A stretch of 64,000 nt of DNA, taken from positions 94,669 through 158,668 of the forward strand of contig NZ_JYIY01000076.1 in NCBI RefSeq assembly GCF_000956535.1, read 5' to 3'. Source of the stretch: Microbacterium ginsengisoli (GTDB lineage: Bacteria; Actinomycetota; Actinomycetes; Actinomycetales; Microbacteriaceae). Below are positions 53,750 to 61,780 of this stretch, piece by piece. Under the pieces are notes generated by a model that saw only the letters and a list, made by a program, of their open reading frames with translations, had not been told where the DNA came from and made no database searches. Within the stretch, counting starts at the first letter, position 1. The number at the start of each line of letters is the position of its first letter. A program made the translations under genes and the position numbers.

Positions 53750-55111
53750 CTACGCCCGGGCGGCGAGGTCCGCCGAGGCGCGGGCGACGGCCTCGGCGAG
53801 CACGGGCTCCTCGGCGGTCGCCAGGGCGCCGTCGACGACGACGTCGCGTCCGCCGACCCACAGGCGGGCGAGGGGCGGGAGCGCGCCCAGCCCGAGGGCG
53901 GCCACCGGGTCGAGGATGCCCGCGTGCTCCACCCCGTCGATGCGCCACACCGCGATGTCGGCGAGCTTGCCGGGCTCGAGCGAGCCCAGCTCGGCGTCGC
54001 GTCCGAGCACGCGGGCGCCGCCGATGGTCGCGATGCGCAGGCCGTCGCGCACCGAGAACGAGTCGGAGCCGGTACGCAGCCGGTTCATGAGCACGGCCTC
54101 GCGGATCTCGATGCCGAGCTGGCCCGATTCGTTCGACGCCGAGCCGTCGACGCCGAGCCCGACCGGAACCCCGGCGCGCAGCATGTCGTGCACGGGCGCG
54201 ATGCCGGCGGCGAGCCGCGCGTTCGACGACGGGCAGTGCGCGACGCCGGTGCCGGTGGCCGCGTACCGTGCGATCGAGGGGGCGTCGAGGTGCACGGCGT
54301 GCGCCATCCACACGTCGTCGCCGAGCCAGCCGAGGCTGTCGAGGTAGTCGGTCGGGCTCATGCCGAACCGCTCCTGGCAGAAGGCGTCCTCCTCGACCGT
54401 CTCCGACGCGTGCGTGTGCAGCCGTACGTCGAGCGCGCGCGCGAGCACGGCGGCCTCGCGCAGCAGATCGGCGGTCACCGAGAACGGCGAGCAGGGCGCG
54501 ATCGCGATGCGCACCGTCGACGAGAAGGACGCGTCGTGCCACCGCTCGACCGCCTGCTGCGACGCCGCGAGCGCGGCATCCGTCGTCTCGACCGCGAAGT
54601 CGGGCGGCAGTCCTCCCTGCGAGGCGCCGAGGTCCATCGACCCCCGCGTCGCGTGCAGACGCACGCCGATGCGGGATGCCGCGGCCACGAGCCCGCCCAC
54701 GATGTCGCCGGATCCCTGCGGGAACACGTAGTGGTGATCGCCGACCGTGGTGCAGCCGGAGCGGGCGAGCACCGCCATGGCGCCGGCGGCGCCCGCCTCG
54801 ACGAGGTCGGCGTCGATGCGCGCCCACAGCGGGTAGAGCGCCGTCAGCCAGTCGAACAGGATCGCATCCTGCGCGTAGCCGCGCGTGAGCCACTGGTAGA
54901 GGTGGTGGTGGGTGTTGACGAGTCCCGGGGTGACGAGGGTGCCGCGCGCGTCGATGATCTCGGCGCCGTCCCGCAGCTCGGCGGGGGCGGGGCCGTCGCC
55001 CACCGCGACGATCAGGTCGCCGTCGACGACCACGTGCCCGGCGCGGTGCTCGGTGCCCGCGGCATCCACCGTGGCGACGTAGGCGCCCTCGAGCACGCGA
55101 CGCGCGGTCAC
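53750..55111 (-). CDS. 8-oxoguanine deaminase
   Basis: A 453-residue amidohydrolase of the TrzN/8-oxoguanine deaminase group. LVTPGLVNTHHHLYQWLTRGYAQ is the diagnostic metal-binding segment. TVGDHHYVFPQGSGD, LHTHASETVEEDAFC, MAHAVHL and GVDGSASNESGQ complete the active site. It converts 8-oxoguanine directly to urate plus ammonia, bypassing xanthine dehydrogenase. The GTG overlaps the nucleoside phosphorylase stop as GTGA. Isocytosine or cytosine deaminase activity is possible but less likely. Confidence 0.88.
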   Translation of the reverse strand: MTARRVLEGAYVATVDAAGTEHRAGHVVVDGDLIVAVGDGPAPAELRDGAEIIDARGTLVTPGLVNTHHHLYQWLTRGYAQDAILFDWLTALYPLWARIDADLVEAGAAGAMAVLARSGCTTVGDHHYVFPQGSGDIVGGLVAAASRIGVRLHATRGSMDLGASQGGLPPDFAVETTDAALAASQQAVERWHDASFSSTVRIAIAPCSPFSVTADLLREAAVLARALDVRLHTHASETVEEDAFCQERFGMSPTDYLDSLGWLGDDVWMAHAVHLDAPSIARYAATGTGVAHCPSSNARLAAGIAPVHDMLRAGVPVGLGVDGSASNESGQLGIEIREAVLMNRLRTGSDSFSVRDGLRIATIGGARVLGRDAELGSLEPGKLADIAVWRIDGVEHAGILDPVAALGLGALPPLARLWVGGRDVVVDGALATAEEPVLAEAVARASADLAARA

Positions 55112-55875
55112 AGCTGAAGCTCCACCGCGGTGTCGAGGGCGGCTTCGATCGAACGCATCCAGCCGTCCTTGAGGGCCGCGTTCGACTCGTCGTACAGCGA
55201 CGCGCCCTCGACGAGGTTGCTCGAGCACGCGCACACCATGCCGGCGCGCAGCCCCCGCAGACGCGCGACGACGTAGAGAGCGGATGCCTCCATCTCGACG
55301 TTCAGGATGCCCATGCGGTTCAGCTCGCCGATCCATTCGGGCGTCTCGGCGTAGAACGCGTCGTCGCTCACGCTGATGCCGGTGTGCGAGCGCGTTCCGG
55401 CGGCTTCCGCGATGCGGCTGGCGTGGCGCGCCAGGGTCGTCGTGAGCTCGAGATCGGGCACCGCCGGGAAACCCTTCGGGAGGTAGGCGTCGGTGGTGCC
55501 GTCGTTGCGGAAGCTGCCTTCGCTCACGAGCAGGTCACCGGGGGCGATGCCGGGCTGCAGGCCCGCCGAGCTGCCCACACGGATGAACGAGCGCACCCCG
55601 ACGCGCGCGAGCTCCTCGACGGCGATCGCGGTCGACGGGCAGCCCATGCCGGTGGAGGTCGCGGTGATGAGGCGCTCCTTGTACCAGCCGGTCATCGTGC
55701 GGTGCTCGCGGCGCCACGCGACCTCGCGCACGCCGGTGAGGAACTCCGCCACGAGGGGGACGCGGAACGGGTCACCGGGCAGCAGCGCGACCGAGGAGAC
55801 CTCGCCCGGCTCGAGTCCGACGTGGTACTGGCGGGCGGTGAGCCCTGCCTGGGATTTGTCGACGACGGTGGACAT
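55108..55875 (-). CDS. nucleoside phosphorylase (uridine phosphorylase-like, PNP_UDP family)
   Basis: A 255-residue protein of the hexameric PNP/UDP family. VALLPGDPFRVPLVAEFL carries the phosphate-binding GDP motif, TATSTGMGCPSTAIAVEEL the second phosphate loop, and ILNVEMEASALYVVA the ribose-binding Glu-Met-Glu. It splits nucleosides to free bases. Its operon with the deaminase suggests purine nucleosides, though the fold also covers uridine. A GGAGC site precedes the ATG. The long leader of about 110 bases contains the shared promoter element. Confidence 0.87.
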   Translation of the reverse strand: MSTVVDKSQAGLTARQYHVGLEPGEVSSVALLPGDPFRVPLVAEFLTGVREVAWRREHRTMTGWYKERLITATSTGMGCPSTAIAVEELARVGVRSFIRVGSSAGLQPGIAPGDLLVSEGSFRNDGTTDAYLPKGFPAVPDLELTTTLARHASRIAEAAGTRSHTGISVSDDAFYAETPEWIGELNRMGILNVEMEASALYVVARLRGLRAGMVCACSSNLVEGASLYDESNAALKDGWMRSIEAALDTAVELQL

Positions 55876-55990
55876 GGGGGCGGCTCCTGGGGTGGATGGA
55901 CGAACGGAATCGTCGCCGTCCCCGCCCTGAGCCGACGGATCCGCCCCCAGATCCGGGCGGTCATGGTAGATAGGACACGCGTTGTTGGTG

Positions 55991-56022
55991 ACGCTAACAC
56001 TCGCGTGTTTCGCGGTCGTGTC
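55991..56022 (-). promoter_or_regulatory. shared purine-promoter element upstream of the nucleoside phosphorylase
   Basis: On the minus strand: GACAC-N6-GAAAC (56022-56007), then 10 bases, then TAGCGT (55996-55991). The 22 bases at 55991-56012 match those at 60304-60325 (xdhC) at 20 positions. ACACGCG (55975-55981) and CGCGTGT (56002-56008) also form an inverted repeat. Confidence 0.55.
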
Positions 56023-56040
56023 GGAGGCCGCGGCATCCGC

Positions 56041-56676
56041 TCAGCCGGGAGGCGGGCACCCCTCGGCGATGATGTCGAGGGCGCGGGTGACCACCGAGAC
56101 GATGTCGGGGTCGACGGTGAACTGCCCCGTCGGGGTCATGCGGGTGTAGAGCGCCGCGCACCGCAGGGCCGAGGTCGCCGCGCACGCGGTGACGGTGGCG
56201 CGAAGGCGCAGCTCCTCGGATGCCGCAGCCGGCGTCGCGCCCCACCGCACCAGGAGCGTCGCGGCGATGCCCTGCTCCCACTGCATCAGCACGGGCAGCA
56301 GTCGGCGCCCGAACGGCAGCAGCTCGGCACGTCGGCCGATGCGGAAGACCAGGGCCGGCGGCCCCTTCTCTGGGACGACCGACAGCACCGACGCGTGGAT
56401 CGACGCGAGCGGATGCTCGTCACGCGGACGGCTCTCGAGCTCTCGCAGCACGCGGGGGAGGAGGTCGCGAAGATCGTTGCCGATGACGTCCTCCTTGCTC
56501 TCGAAGTAGCGGAAGAACGTGCGGCGCGACACGTCGGCGCGCTCGGTGATGTCGGTGACGGTCGTCTCCGCGAAGCCCTTCTCGCTGAAGAGCTCGAGCG
56601 CGGCTGTGCGCAGCGCCTCCCTGACCCGGCGGCGGTTGCGCTCGCGGCGGTCGGGCGGGGCATCCGTGGGCGTCAT
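56041..56676 (-). CDS. TetR-family transcriptional regulator
   Basis: A 211-residue regulator. The N-terminal domain has ALRTAALELFSEKGFAETTVTDITERADVSRRTFFRYFESKEDV, the full TetR helix-turn-helix. The rest is a helical ligand domain (written here only in part). AGGAGG precedes the ATG at 56674-56676. Overlapping palindromes lie between it and the divergent lipoprotein-P450 operon. It therefore probably represses that operon and itself. The inducer is unknown; a hydrophobic P450 substrate is a reasonable guess. Confidence 0.92.
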   Translation of the reverse strand: MTPTDAPPDRRERNRRRVREALRTAALELFSEKGFAETTVTDITERADVSRRTFFRYFESKEDVIGNDLRDLLPRVLRELESRPRDEHPLASIHASVLSVVPEKGPPALVFRIGRRAELLPFGRRLLPVLMQWEQGIAATLLVRWGATPAAASEELRLRATVTACAATSALRCAALYTRMTPTGQFTVDPDIVSVVTRALDIIAEGCPPPG

Positions 56677-56725
56677 GGGGCCTCCTGTGCAGACATCCTT
56701 CACCCGCGGGCGGGCCGGCGTGAAA

Positions 56726-56780
56726 TGGCACTCGAGTGCCACGTGGCACGGTTGCGGGGGCCGAGACGCGTGCATACGGT
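56726..56780. promoter_or_regulatory. TetR operator and promoter of the lipoprotein-P450 operon
   Basis: TGGCACTCGAGTGCCA (56726-56741) is a perfect 16-base palindrome. GTGCCACGTGGCAC (56736-56749) is a second perfect palindrome overlapping it. Together they give three half-sites in 24 bases. Directly after comes TTGCGG (56752-56757), 17 bases, then TACGGT (56775-56780), a good -35/-10 pair for the plus-strand operon. Confidence 0.7.
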
Positions 56781-56813
56781 GAGCGCACCCGTCACCCGCT
56801 CGAAGGGACCGCC

Positions 56814-57359
56814 ATGAGACGATCCGCCCCCCTCGCCGTCGCTGCGCTCGTCGCCGCGCTCGCCGCCGTGCTCGCGCTCGCCGGCTGCGGCCAGGTGTCG
56901 CGCAGCGACCTGAGTGCCGCTGTGTCGCCGGCGCCCACCGGCACGCCGTCGTCCTCGCTCCCGTCGGCCGCACCGATCCCCTCGCCGACCGCCGTCGGCA
57001 CCGGATCGGGTGGCGCCGGGTCGCTCACCCTTGCGATCACATCGCCGCTCGCGGTGGCGGGGCACGTGAACACCGATGTCGCGTGCGCGGTGTCGGCGCG
57101 CACGTATCACGCGAGCGTCGCGTCCGCCGAGATTCAGGGGTACTCGGTGACGATGAGCGTGCGCATCGTCGGGTACACCGGGCCCGGGTCGTGGTCGGGC
57201 ACGCTCTCCGGCACGATCACCGAGGGCGGTGTCACCTACCCGCTCGCCCTCCCGGCGGTGCCGGTCACCACGACCGCCTCGGGCGGGTCGCTGCACCTCT
57301 CGGTGACCGAGAGCGGGCACACCCTCAGCGGCGAGGTCGACTGGGCGTGCGGCGCATGA
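56814..57359 (+). CDS. lipoprotein, unknown function
   Basis: A 181-residue lipoprotein. The signal peptide (LAVAALVAALAAVLALAGCG) ends in a lipobox with Cys. A Ser/Pro/Thr-rich linker of about 45 residues follows. The C-terminal domain (SLTLAITSPLAVAGHVNTDVAC to VDWACGA) is beta-rich with two terminal cysteines. GAAGGG precedes the ATG. ATGA overlap with the P450 gene suggests the two are made together. Confidence 0.78.
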   Translation: MRRSAPLAVAALVAALAAVLALAGCGQVSRSDLSAAVSPAPTGTPSSSLPSAAPIPSPTAVGTGSGGAGSLTLAITSPLAVAGHVNTDVACAVSARTYHASVASAEIQGYSVTMSVRIVGYTGPGSWSGTLSGTITEGGVTYPLALPAVPVTTTASGGSLHLSVTESGHTLSGEVDWACGA

Positions 57360-58684
57360 GCGCGCCCGCCGTGCTCGGAGCGCGCCCGCGGTCGATCCTC
57401 GAGGTGGCCGCGCAGAGCGCCCTGGCGCTTCCCACCCGCAACCCGGGCGCGATGCTGCGCCGGCTCACCCGTGACGGGCGCGAGACAATCCGCATGGGGC
57501 GCGGTCGGCGGCGGGTCTTCCTGCTGACCGAGCCCGACGACGTGCGCACCCTCCTGGTCACCCACGCGGGCGACGTGCACAAGGGGCCGGGCGTGCAGGC
57601 CACGAGCGCGCTGCTCGGGCAGGGTCTGCTGACGTCGGAGGGGGCGGCTCACGCGCGGGCGCGCCGGCTCGTCGGGGCGGCGTTCTCCCCCACGCAGCTC
57701 GACGCGTACACCGCGGTGATGGTCGAGGAGGTGCAGGCGAGCATCGAGCGGCTGGCCGCGGCATCCGTCGATCTGCACGCCGAGATGACCCGACTCACCC
57801 TGCTGATCGTGGGGCGCACGATCCTCGGCGCGCGACTCGACGACCACGCCGACGAGGTGCGCACGGCGCTGCAGACAGCGCTGACCGAGTTCGTGCGCCT
57901 GCGGCCCGGAGCGCGCGCGGGCGCCGAGGTCGTGACGTCGGGTCGCATCGTCGAGGCCCGTGGGCGACTGCTCGCCCTCGTGACCCGGTTGGTCGCCGAA
58001 CGGCGGGCGTCCGGCGCCGACGGGCGCGACGCGCTGTCGACGCTCGTGGCGGCACGCGACCCCGAGAGCGGCGGGGCCGACCGGCTCACCGATGCGGAGA
58101 TCGCCGACGAGGTGATCACCCTCATGGTCGCCGGTCACGAGACGACCGCGAACGCCATCGCCTTCTGCCTCTGGCAGCTCTCGTCGCGCCCCGACCTGGC
58201 CGAACGCATCCGCGCCGAGGTCGATGAGGCGGGGGATGCCTCGTGGCTCGACCCGCGCGGCCGGCTGCCGTTCACGCGGCGCGTCGTGCAGGAGACGATC
58301 CGCCTGTTCCCGCCGGCCTGGGTGTTCGGGCGCTCGCTCGACGCGCCGATCGCGTTCGGGGGATTCGAGGCGTCGCCGGGCGACGTCGTCGGGGTGTCGC
58401 CGTGGGTCATCCACCGCAGCGCGCGGTGGTACGACGAGCCGACCGTGTTCGATCCCGATCGGTGGGAGTGCCGGCCCGGCGGGCTGCGCTATGACTTCGT
58501 GCCGTTCGGTGCGGGGCCGCGCGGGTGCATCGGCGAGCAGTTCGCGTGGATCGAGGCGACCCTCATCGTCGCCATGCTGACCCGCGCGCTCGACATCACG
58601 GTCACCCGTCCGGTGCGACTGGAGTTCACGGTCACGCTGCGGCCGCGGCGGGGGATCGCGGCATCCGCTCGTCGCCGGTCGTGA
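57356..58684 (+). CDS. cytochrome P450
   Basis: A 442-residue P450. The I-helix oxygen-binding motif is VAGHETTANA, the ExxR motif QETIRLFPPAW, and the heme loop FGAGPRGCIGEQFA carries the Cys ligand. It resembles soluble fatty-acid/steroid-type bacterial P450s (CYP102/CYP4-like text in FGAGPRxCIG). No reductase or ferredoxin gene is adjacent. Regulated with the lipoprotein, probably by the divergent TetR protein. Confidence 0.95.
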   Translation: MSAPAVLGARPRSILEVAAQSALALPTRNPGAMLRRLTRDGRETIRMGRGRRRVFLLTEPDDVRTLLVTHAGDVHKGPGVQATSALLGQGLLTSEGAAHARARRLVGAAFSPTQLDAYTAVMVEEVQASIERLAAASVDLHAEMTRLTLLIVGRTILGARLDDHADEVRTALQTALTEFVRLRPGARAGAEVVTSGRIVEARGRLLALVTRLVAERRASGADGRDALSTLVAARDPESGGADRLTDAEIADEVITLMVAGHETTANAIAFCLWQLSSRPDLAERIRAEVDEAGDASWLDPRGRLPFTRRVVQETIRLFPPAWVFGRSLDAPIAFGGFEASPGDVVGVSPWVIHRSARWYDEPTVFDPDRWECRPGGLRYDFVPFGAGPRGCIGEQFAWIEATLIVAMLTRALDITVTRPVRLEFTVTLRPRRGIAASARRRS

Positions 58685-58702
58685 ACCGGCTCTCGGCCCG
58701 GG

Positions 58703-59206
58703 TCAGATCCAGAAGCCGTCGTGCACAGCCGCCGCCTCGGGCAGCAGCACCGGTCCGATGACCTCGACCGGGCGCCCGCCGCGGGCGAACACCTCGCGGC
58801 AGGGGAGCGCGAGCGTCGGGATGCCCTCCTGCGCCTGCACGATGCGGATCAGCTCGTCCTCGCCGAGCGCATAGACGACGCGCGGGATCCCCGCCCAGTA
58901 GATCGCGCCGGTGCACATCGCGCACGGCTCGGTGCTCGTGTAGAGGGTGGCGCCCCGCAGCGCCTCGGTCGTGAGCCGCGCGGCGGCGGCGCGCACGAGG
59001 TTCGTCTCGGCGTGGCCGGTCGGGTCGTCCTGTGTGACGACCGAGTTCAGGCCCTCGACGACCGTGCCGTCGGGCGCGACCACGACAGCCCCGAACGGAT
59101 GGTCGCCGCGGTCGCGGGCGGCGCGGGCGAGGGTGATCGCGTGCTCGAGATGGCCGAGGTCGACGGGAGCGAGCGCGTCGGCGGGCAGTGGCGGGGTGAG
59201 GCTCAC
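58703..59206 (-). CDS. CDA-fold nucleoside/guanine deaminase
   Basis: A 167-residue cytidine-deaminase-fold enzyme. HAETNLVRAAAARL carries the zinc His and catalytic Glu. TSTEPCAMCTGAIYWAG supplies the two zinc Cys. Length, HAE and PCAMC spacing and the neighbours (XdhC, MocA) fit the GuaD-like guanine deaminase subgroup rather than tRNA TadA. If so, the window has two unrelated guanine deaminases. The GTG overlaps the xdhC stop as GTGA. Confidence 0.85.
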   Translation of the reverse strand: MSLTPPLPADALAPVDLGHLEHAITLARAARDRGDHPFGAVVVAPDGTVVEGLNSVVTQDDPTGHAETNLVRAAAARLTTEALRGATLYTSTEPCAMCTGAIYWAGIPRVVYALGEDELIRIVQAQEGIPTLALPCREVFARGGRPVEVIGPVLLPEAAAVHDGFWI

Positions 59207-60297
59207 CGGTGTGCCTCCAGGGTCGCGAGGGCGGGCAGGGCGCAGGCGGATGCCGCGGCATCCGCCTCGGTCGGCAGCATCGTGTCGGCGGCGGCGCGGG
59301 CGTGGATGGCGCCCCCGCGCTCTCGCAGCGGCACCGCGGATCCGCCGTGGCGTGCTGCGACGATCTCGGCGAGCACCGAGAGCGCGGTCTCCTCGGGAGT
59401 GCGTCCGCCGAGGTCGAGCCCGAGCGGCGAGTGCAGCCGGGCGAGGTCGTCGTCGCCGAGCCCCGCCTCGCGCAGCCGCGTGGCTCGGTGCGCGACGGTC
59501 GAGCGGGCGCCCATCGCCCCGACGAAGCCGACCGGAAGCCGCAGCGCGACCTCGAGGGCGGGCACGTCGAGGCGCTCGTCGTGGGTGAGCACGCAGATCG
59601 CGGTGCGGTCGTCGAGGTCGACGGGGTCGAGCGTCGCGAGGAAGTCGTGCGGCAGGTCGACGACGATCCGGGTTGCCGCGGGGAACCTCTCTCGCGTCGC
59701 CAGCAGCTCCCACGCGTCGCACACGGTGACCGCGAAGCCGGCGGCGGCGGCCACCCTGCACAGCGCGGCGGCGTGCTCGCCGGCACCCAGCAGGTACAGC
59801 GCGGGCGGGGGCGTCTGCACGACGGCGAGCACGGGGCATCCGTCATGCTCGCCGAGGCGCGTCTCGCTGCCGCCGGCGTCGAGGGGGAGGATGCGACCGG
59901 TGTCGGGCCCCGCGGCGACGATGCCGACCGCCGCGCGGCGACCCGCCGCGACGCGTTCGAGAGCGTCGCGCACGACCGTGTCGGCGGGATCGAGCACACT
60001 GACCACAGCCTCGATCGAGCCGCCGCAGGCAAGACCGGCGGCGTAGGCCTGCTCGTCGGTGAAGCCGAAGCGCGCGGTCTGACCCCGTCCGGTCGCCAGG
60101 CACGAGAGGGCGAGCGCGACCGCATCCGCCTCGACGCAGCCGCCGGAGATCGAGCCGATCGCCCGCGCGTCGGACGTGATCGCCATCGCCGCGCCGGCGC
60201 CGCGCGGCGCCGAACGCGCCACGTGCGCGACCGTCACGACCGCGACGCGCTCGCCCGCCGCGAGCAGCGGCAGCAGGTCGGTCGCAAGCTCGAGCAT
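59203..60297 (-). CDS. xdhC: XdhC-family molybdenum cofactor maturation protein
   Basis: A 364-residue XdhC/CoxI protein. The N-terminal XdhC domain has RSAPRGAGAAMAI and GSISGGCVEADAV. The C-terminal Rossmann domain has ALYLLGAGEHAAALCRVAAAAG and VGFVGAMGARST. XdhC sulfurates and inserts molybdenum cofactor into xanthine dehydrogenase. TAGCGT lies 6 bases before the ATG. The codons around 59248-59263 form the 16-bp palindrome. Confidence 0.92.
   Translation of the reverse strand: MLELATDLLPLLAAGERVAVVTVAHVARSAPRGAGAAMAITSDARAIGSISGGCVEADAVALALSCLATGRGQTARFGFTDEQAYAAGLACGGSIEAVVSVLDPADTVVRDALERVAAGRRAAVGIVAAGPDTGRILPLDAGGSETRLGEHDGCPVLAVVQTPPPALYLLGAGEHAAALCRVAAAAGFAVTVCDAWELLATRERFPAATRIVVDLPHDFLATLDPVDLDDRTAICVLTHDERLDVPALEVALRLPVGFVGAMGARSTVAHRATRLREAGLGDDDLARLHSPLGLDLGGRTPEETALSVLAEIVAARHGGSAVPLRERGGAIHARAAADTMLPTEADAAASACALPALATLEAHR
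59248..59263. repeat. 16-bp palindrome GGATGCCGCGGCATCC inside xdhC
   Basis: Fourth perfect copy, inside coding sequence (Ala/Asp/Ser-rich tail of XdhC). Confidence 0.6.
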
Positions 60298-60303
60298 GCC
60301 GCC

Positions 60304-60335
60304 ACGCTAGCCCTCGCGTGTTTCGGGCGGGCTAC
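60304..60335 (-). promoter_or_regulatory. shared purine-promoter element upstream of xdhC
   Basis: On the minus strand: GTAGC-N6-GAAAC (60335-60320), 10 bases, then TAGCGT (60309-60304), 6 bases before the xdhC ATG. Nearly the same 22 bases as at 55991-56012. On the plus strand TACGCT (60333-60338) lies 6 bases before the mocA GTG, so one region serves both directions. Confidence 0.55.
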
Positions 60336-60344
60336 GCTGGCGCG

Positions 60345-60941
60345 GTGGACGTGACGCCGTTGCCGGTCGTGGGGGCACCCTGCGGGATCGTGCTCGCGGC
60401 GGGCGCGGGCACCCGCTACGGCGGGCCGAAGGCGCTCGCGGCCGATGCCGACGGCACGCCCTGGCTCGACCGGGCGGTGGCGCTTCTCGCCGCGTCCGGC
60501 TGCGACCCGGTGCTCGTGACGGTGGGCGCCGCCGCGGCGGAGGTCGCCCGGCGCATCCCCGCCCCCGGTCGTGCCGTGCTGGTGCCCGACTGGAACGACG
60601 GGCTGTCGGCGAGCGTGCGCTCGGCTCTGGACGCCGCGGCCGCGACCGGGGCGGAGCTCGCGGTGATCGTGCCCGTCGACACCCCGACGCTGCCGGCGGC
60701 CGCGGTCGCGCGCGTGCTCGGGGCCGCCGCGGAGGCCGCGGCATCCGCTCTCGTGCAGGCGACCGTCGCGGGCGCCCCGTCGCACCCGGTTCTGATCGGC
60801 CGCGACCACTGGGCCGAGGTGGCGGCCACCGTCGCGGGCGACCGGGGTGCCGGCCCCTATCTCGCCGTGCACGGGGCGACATTCGTCGCCTGCGACGATC
60901 TGTGGGATGGTCGCGACATCGACGAACGGCCCGCGCCGTGA
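60345..60941 (+). CDS. MocA-type molybdenum cofactor nucleotidyltransferase
   Basis: A 198-residue nucleotidyltransferase. GIVLAAGAGTRYGGPKAL binds CTP/GTP, VLVPDWNDGLSASVRSALD is the family middle motif, and VIVPVDTPTLP the metal-binding Asp. MocA makes molybdopterin cytosine dinucleotide, the cofactor of xanthine dehydrogenase-type enzymes. The GTG at 60345 is chosen by the TACGCT box 6 bases before it; the frame extends to 60318. It is divergent from xdhC, which serves the same cofactor. Confidence 0.88.
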   Translation: MDVTPLPVVGAPCGIVLAAGAGTRYGGPKALAADADGTPWLDRAVALLAASGCDPVLVTVGAAAAEVARRIPAPGRAVLVPDWNDGLSASVRSALDAAAATGAELAVIVPVDTPTLPAAAVARVLGAAAEAAASALVQATVAGAPSHPVLIGRDHWAEVAATVAGDRGAGPYLAVHGATFVACDDLWDGRDIDERPAP

Positions 60942-61774
60942 CCGGCGACGAACGCGCCGAGCTCGCCGCGCTGCGACTGCGCGCGTACGGACCCCACGCC
61001 GACATCGCGGGAGATCCCGTCGCGCTCGCGCGCCTCGACGTGCTGGAGGGCCGCAGGGCGACGGATGCCGCGGCCCCCGCGGCGACCGTCAGGACACGCT
61101 CGGTCCTCGAGCCGCCCGTCGTCCGCCCCGCGGACGATCCGGCCACCGACTCGGGCGCTGTGCCGGATCCCGGCGACGGATCGCGTGCGAGCGGTGGGGG
61201 TGAGCGCGACGCGGATGGGGCGGCATCCGATGTGTCGCTGTGGCGTCGCATGCGCCCGCGCGTCGATCGGGTCACCGCGATCTGGTGGATCGCGAGCCTC
61301 GTCGTCGTGGCCGGACTGTCGACGGGTACGACGCTTCTCGTCACCCACGTCGTCACCTCGCAGCACGCCGCCGTGCTGCAGCGCATCCCCGGTGATGCGC
61401 CGTCGGCAGTCATGTTCACGGGCACCTCCACCTCGTCGCAGGCGTACGAGTCGTACCTCGGGATGTCCGTCTACACGGTGATTCCGCCCGCGGGAGACAT
61501 GCGGTGCATCGCCGTGATCCCGCAGCCCGATGTCTATCCGGATGCCTCGCTCATCGGCTGCGCACTCGGCACCCTTCCGGTCGTGGTCGATGTGCGTATC
61601 GGCACGAGTGCGGACACGAACCCGCTCGCCTCGAACGGTCGTCCGGTCGTCTTCACGCCCGCCGTCGAGCAGGCGTTCCCCGACGGCGCCGATCTGCGGT
61701 TCACGGCGCGCGACGCCACCGTGACGGTCGACGCCTACCCGGTCGCCCGCACCCCGGTCACGCCCAACTCGTAG
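60938..61774 (+). CDS. membrane-anchored protein, unknown function
   Basis: A 278-residue protein. About 105 residues of acidic, Asp/Ala/Pro-rich cytoplasmic part precede one membrane helix (IWWIASLVVVAGLSTGTTLL). An extracytoplasmic domain of about 140 residues follows, with cysteines in MRCIAV and IGCALG. GTGA overlap with mocA. The N-terminal 40 residues (ERAELAALRLRAYGPHADI) recur in related actinobacterial membrane proteins, but I cannot name the family. Confidence 0.72.
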   Translation: MTGDERAELAALRLRAYGPHADIAGDPVALARLDVLEGRRATDAAAPAATVRTRSVLEPPVVRPADDPATDSGAVPDPGDGSRASGGGERDADGAASDVSLWRRMRPRVDRVTAIWWIASLVVVAGLSTGTTLLVTHVVTSQHAAVLQRIPGDAPSAVMFTGTSTSSQAYESYLGMSVYTVIPPAGDMRCIAVIPQPDVYPDASLIGCALGTLPVVVDVRIGTSADTNPLASNGRPVVFTPAVEQAFPDGADLRFTARDATVTVDAYPVARTPVTPNS

Positions 61775-61780
61775 CCGCGA

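Noticed and set aside
58703..59206. tRNA adenosine deaminase TadA
   Set aside because: The HAE/PCAMC spacing alone allows it, but the xdhC/mocA context and C-terminal sequence fit the guanine/nucleoside deaminase subgroup better.
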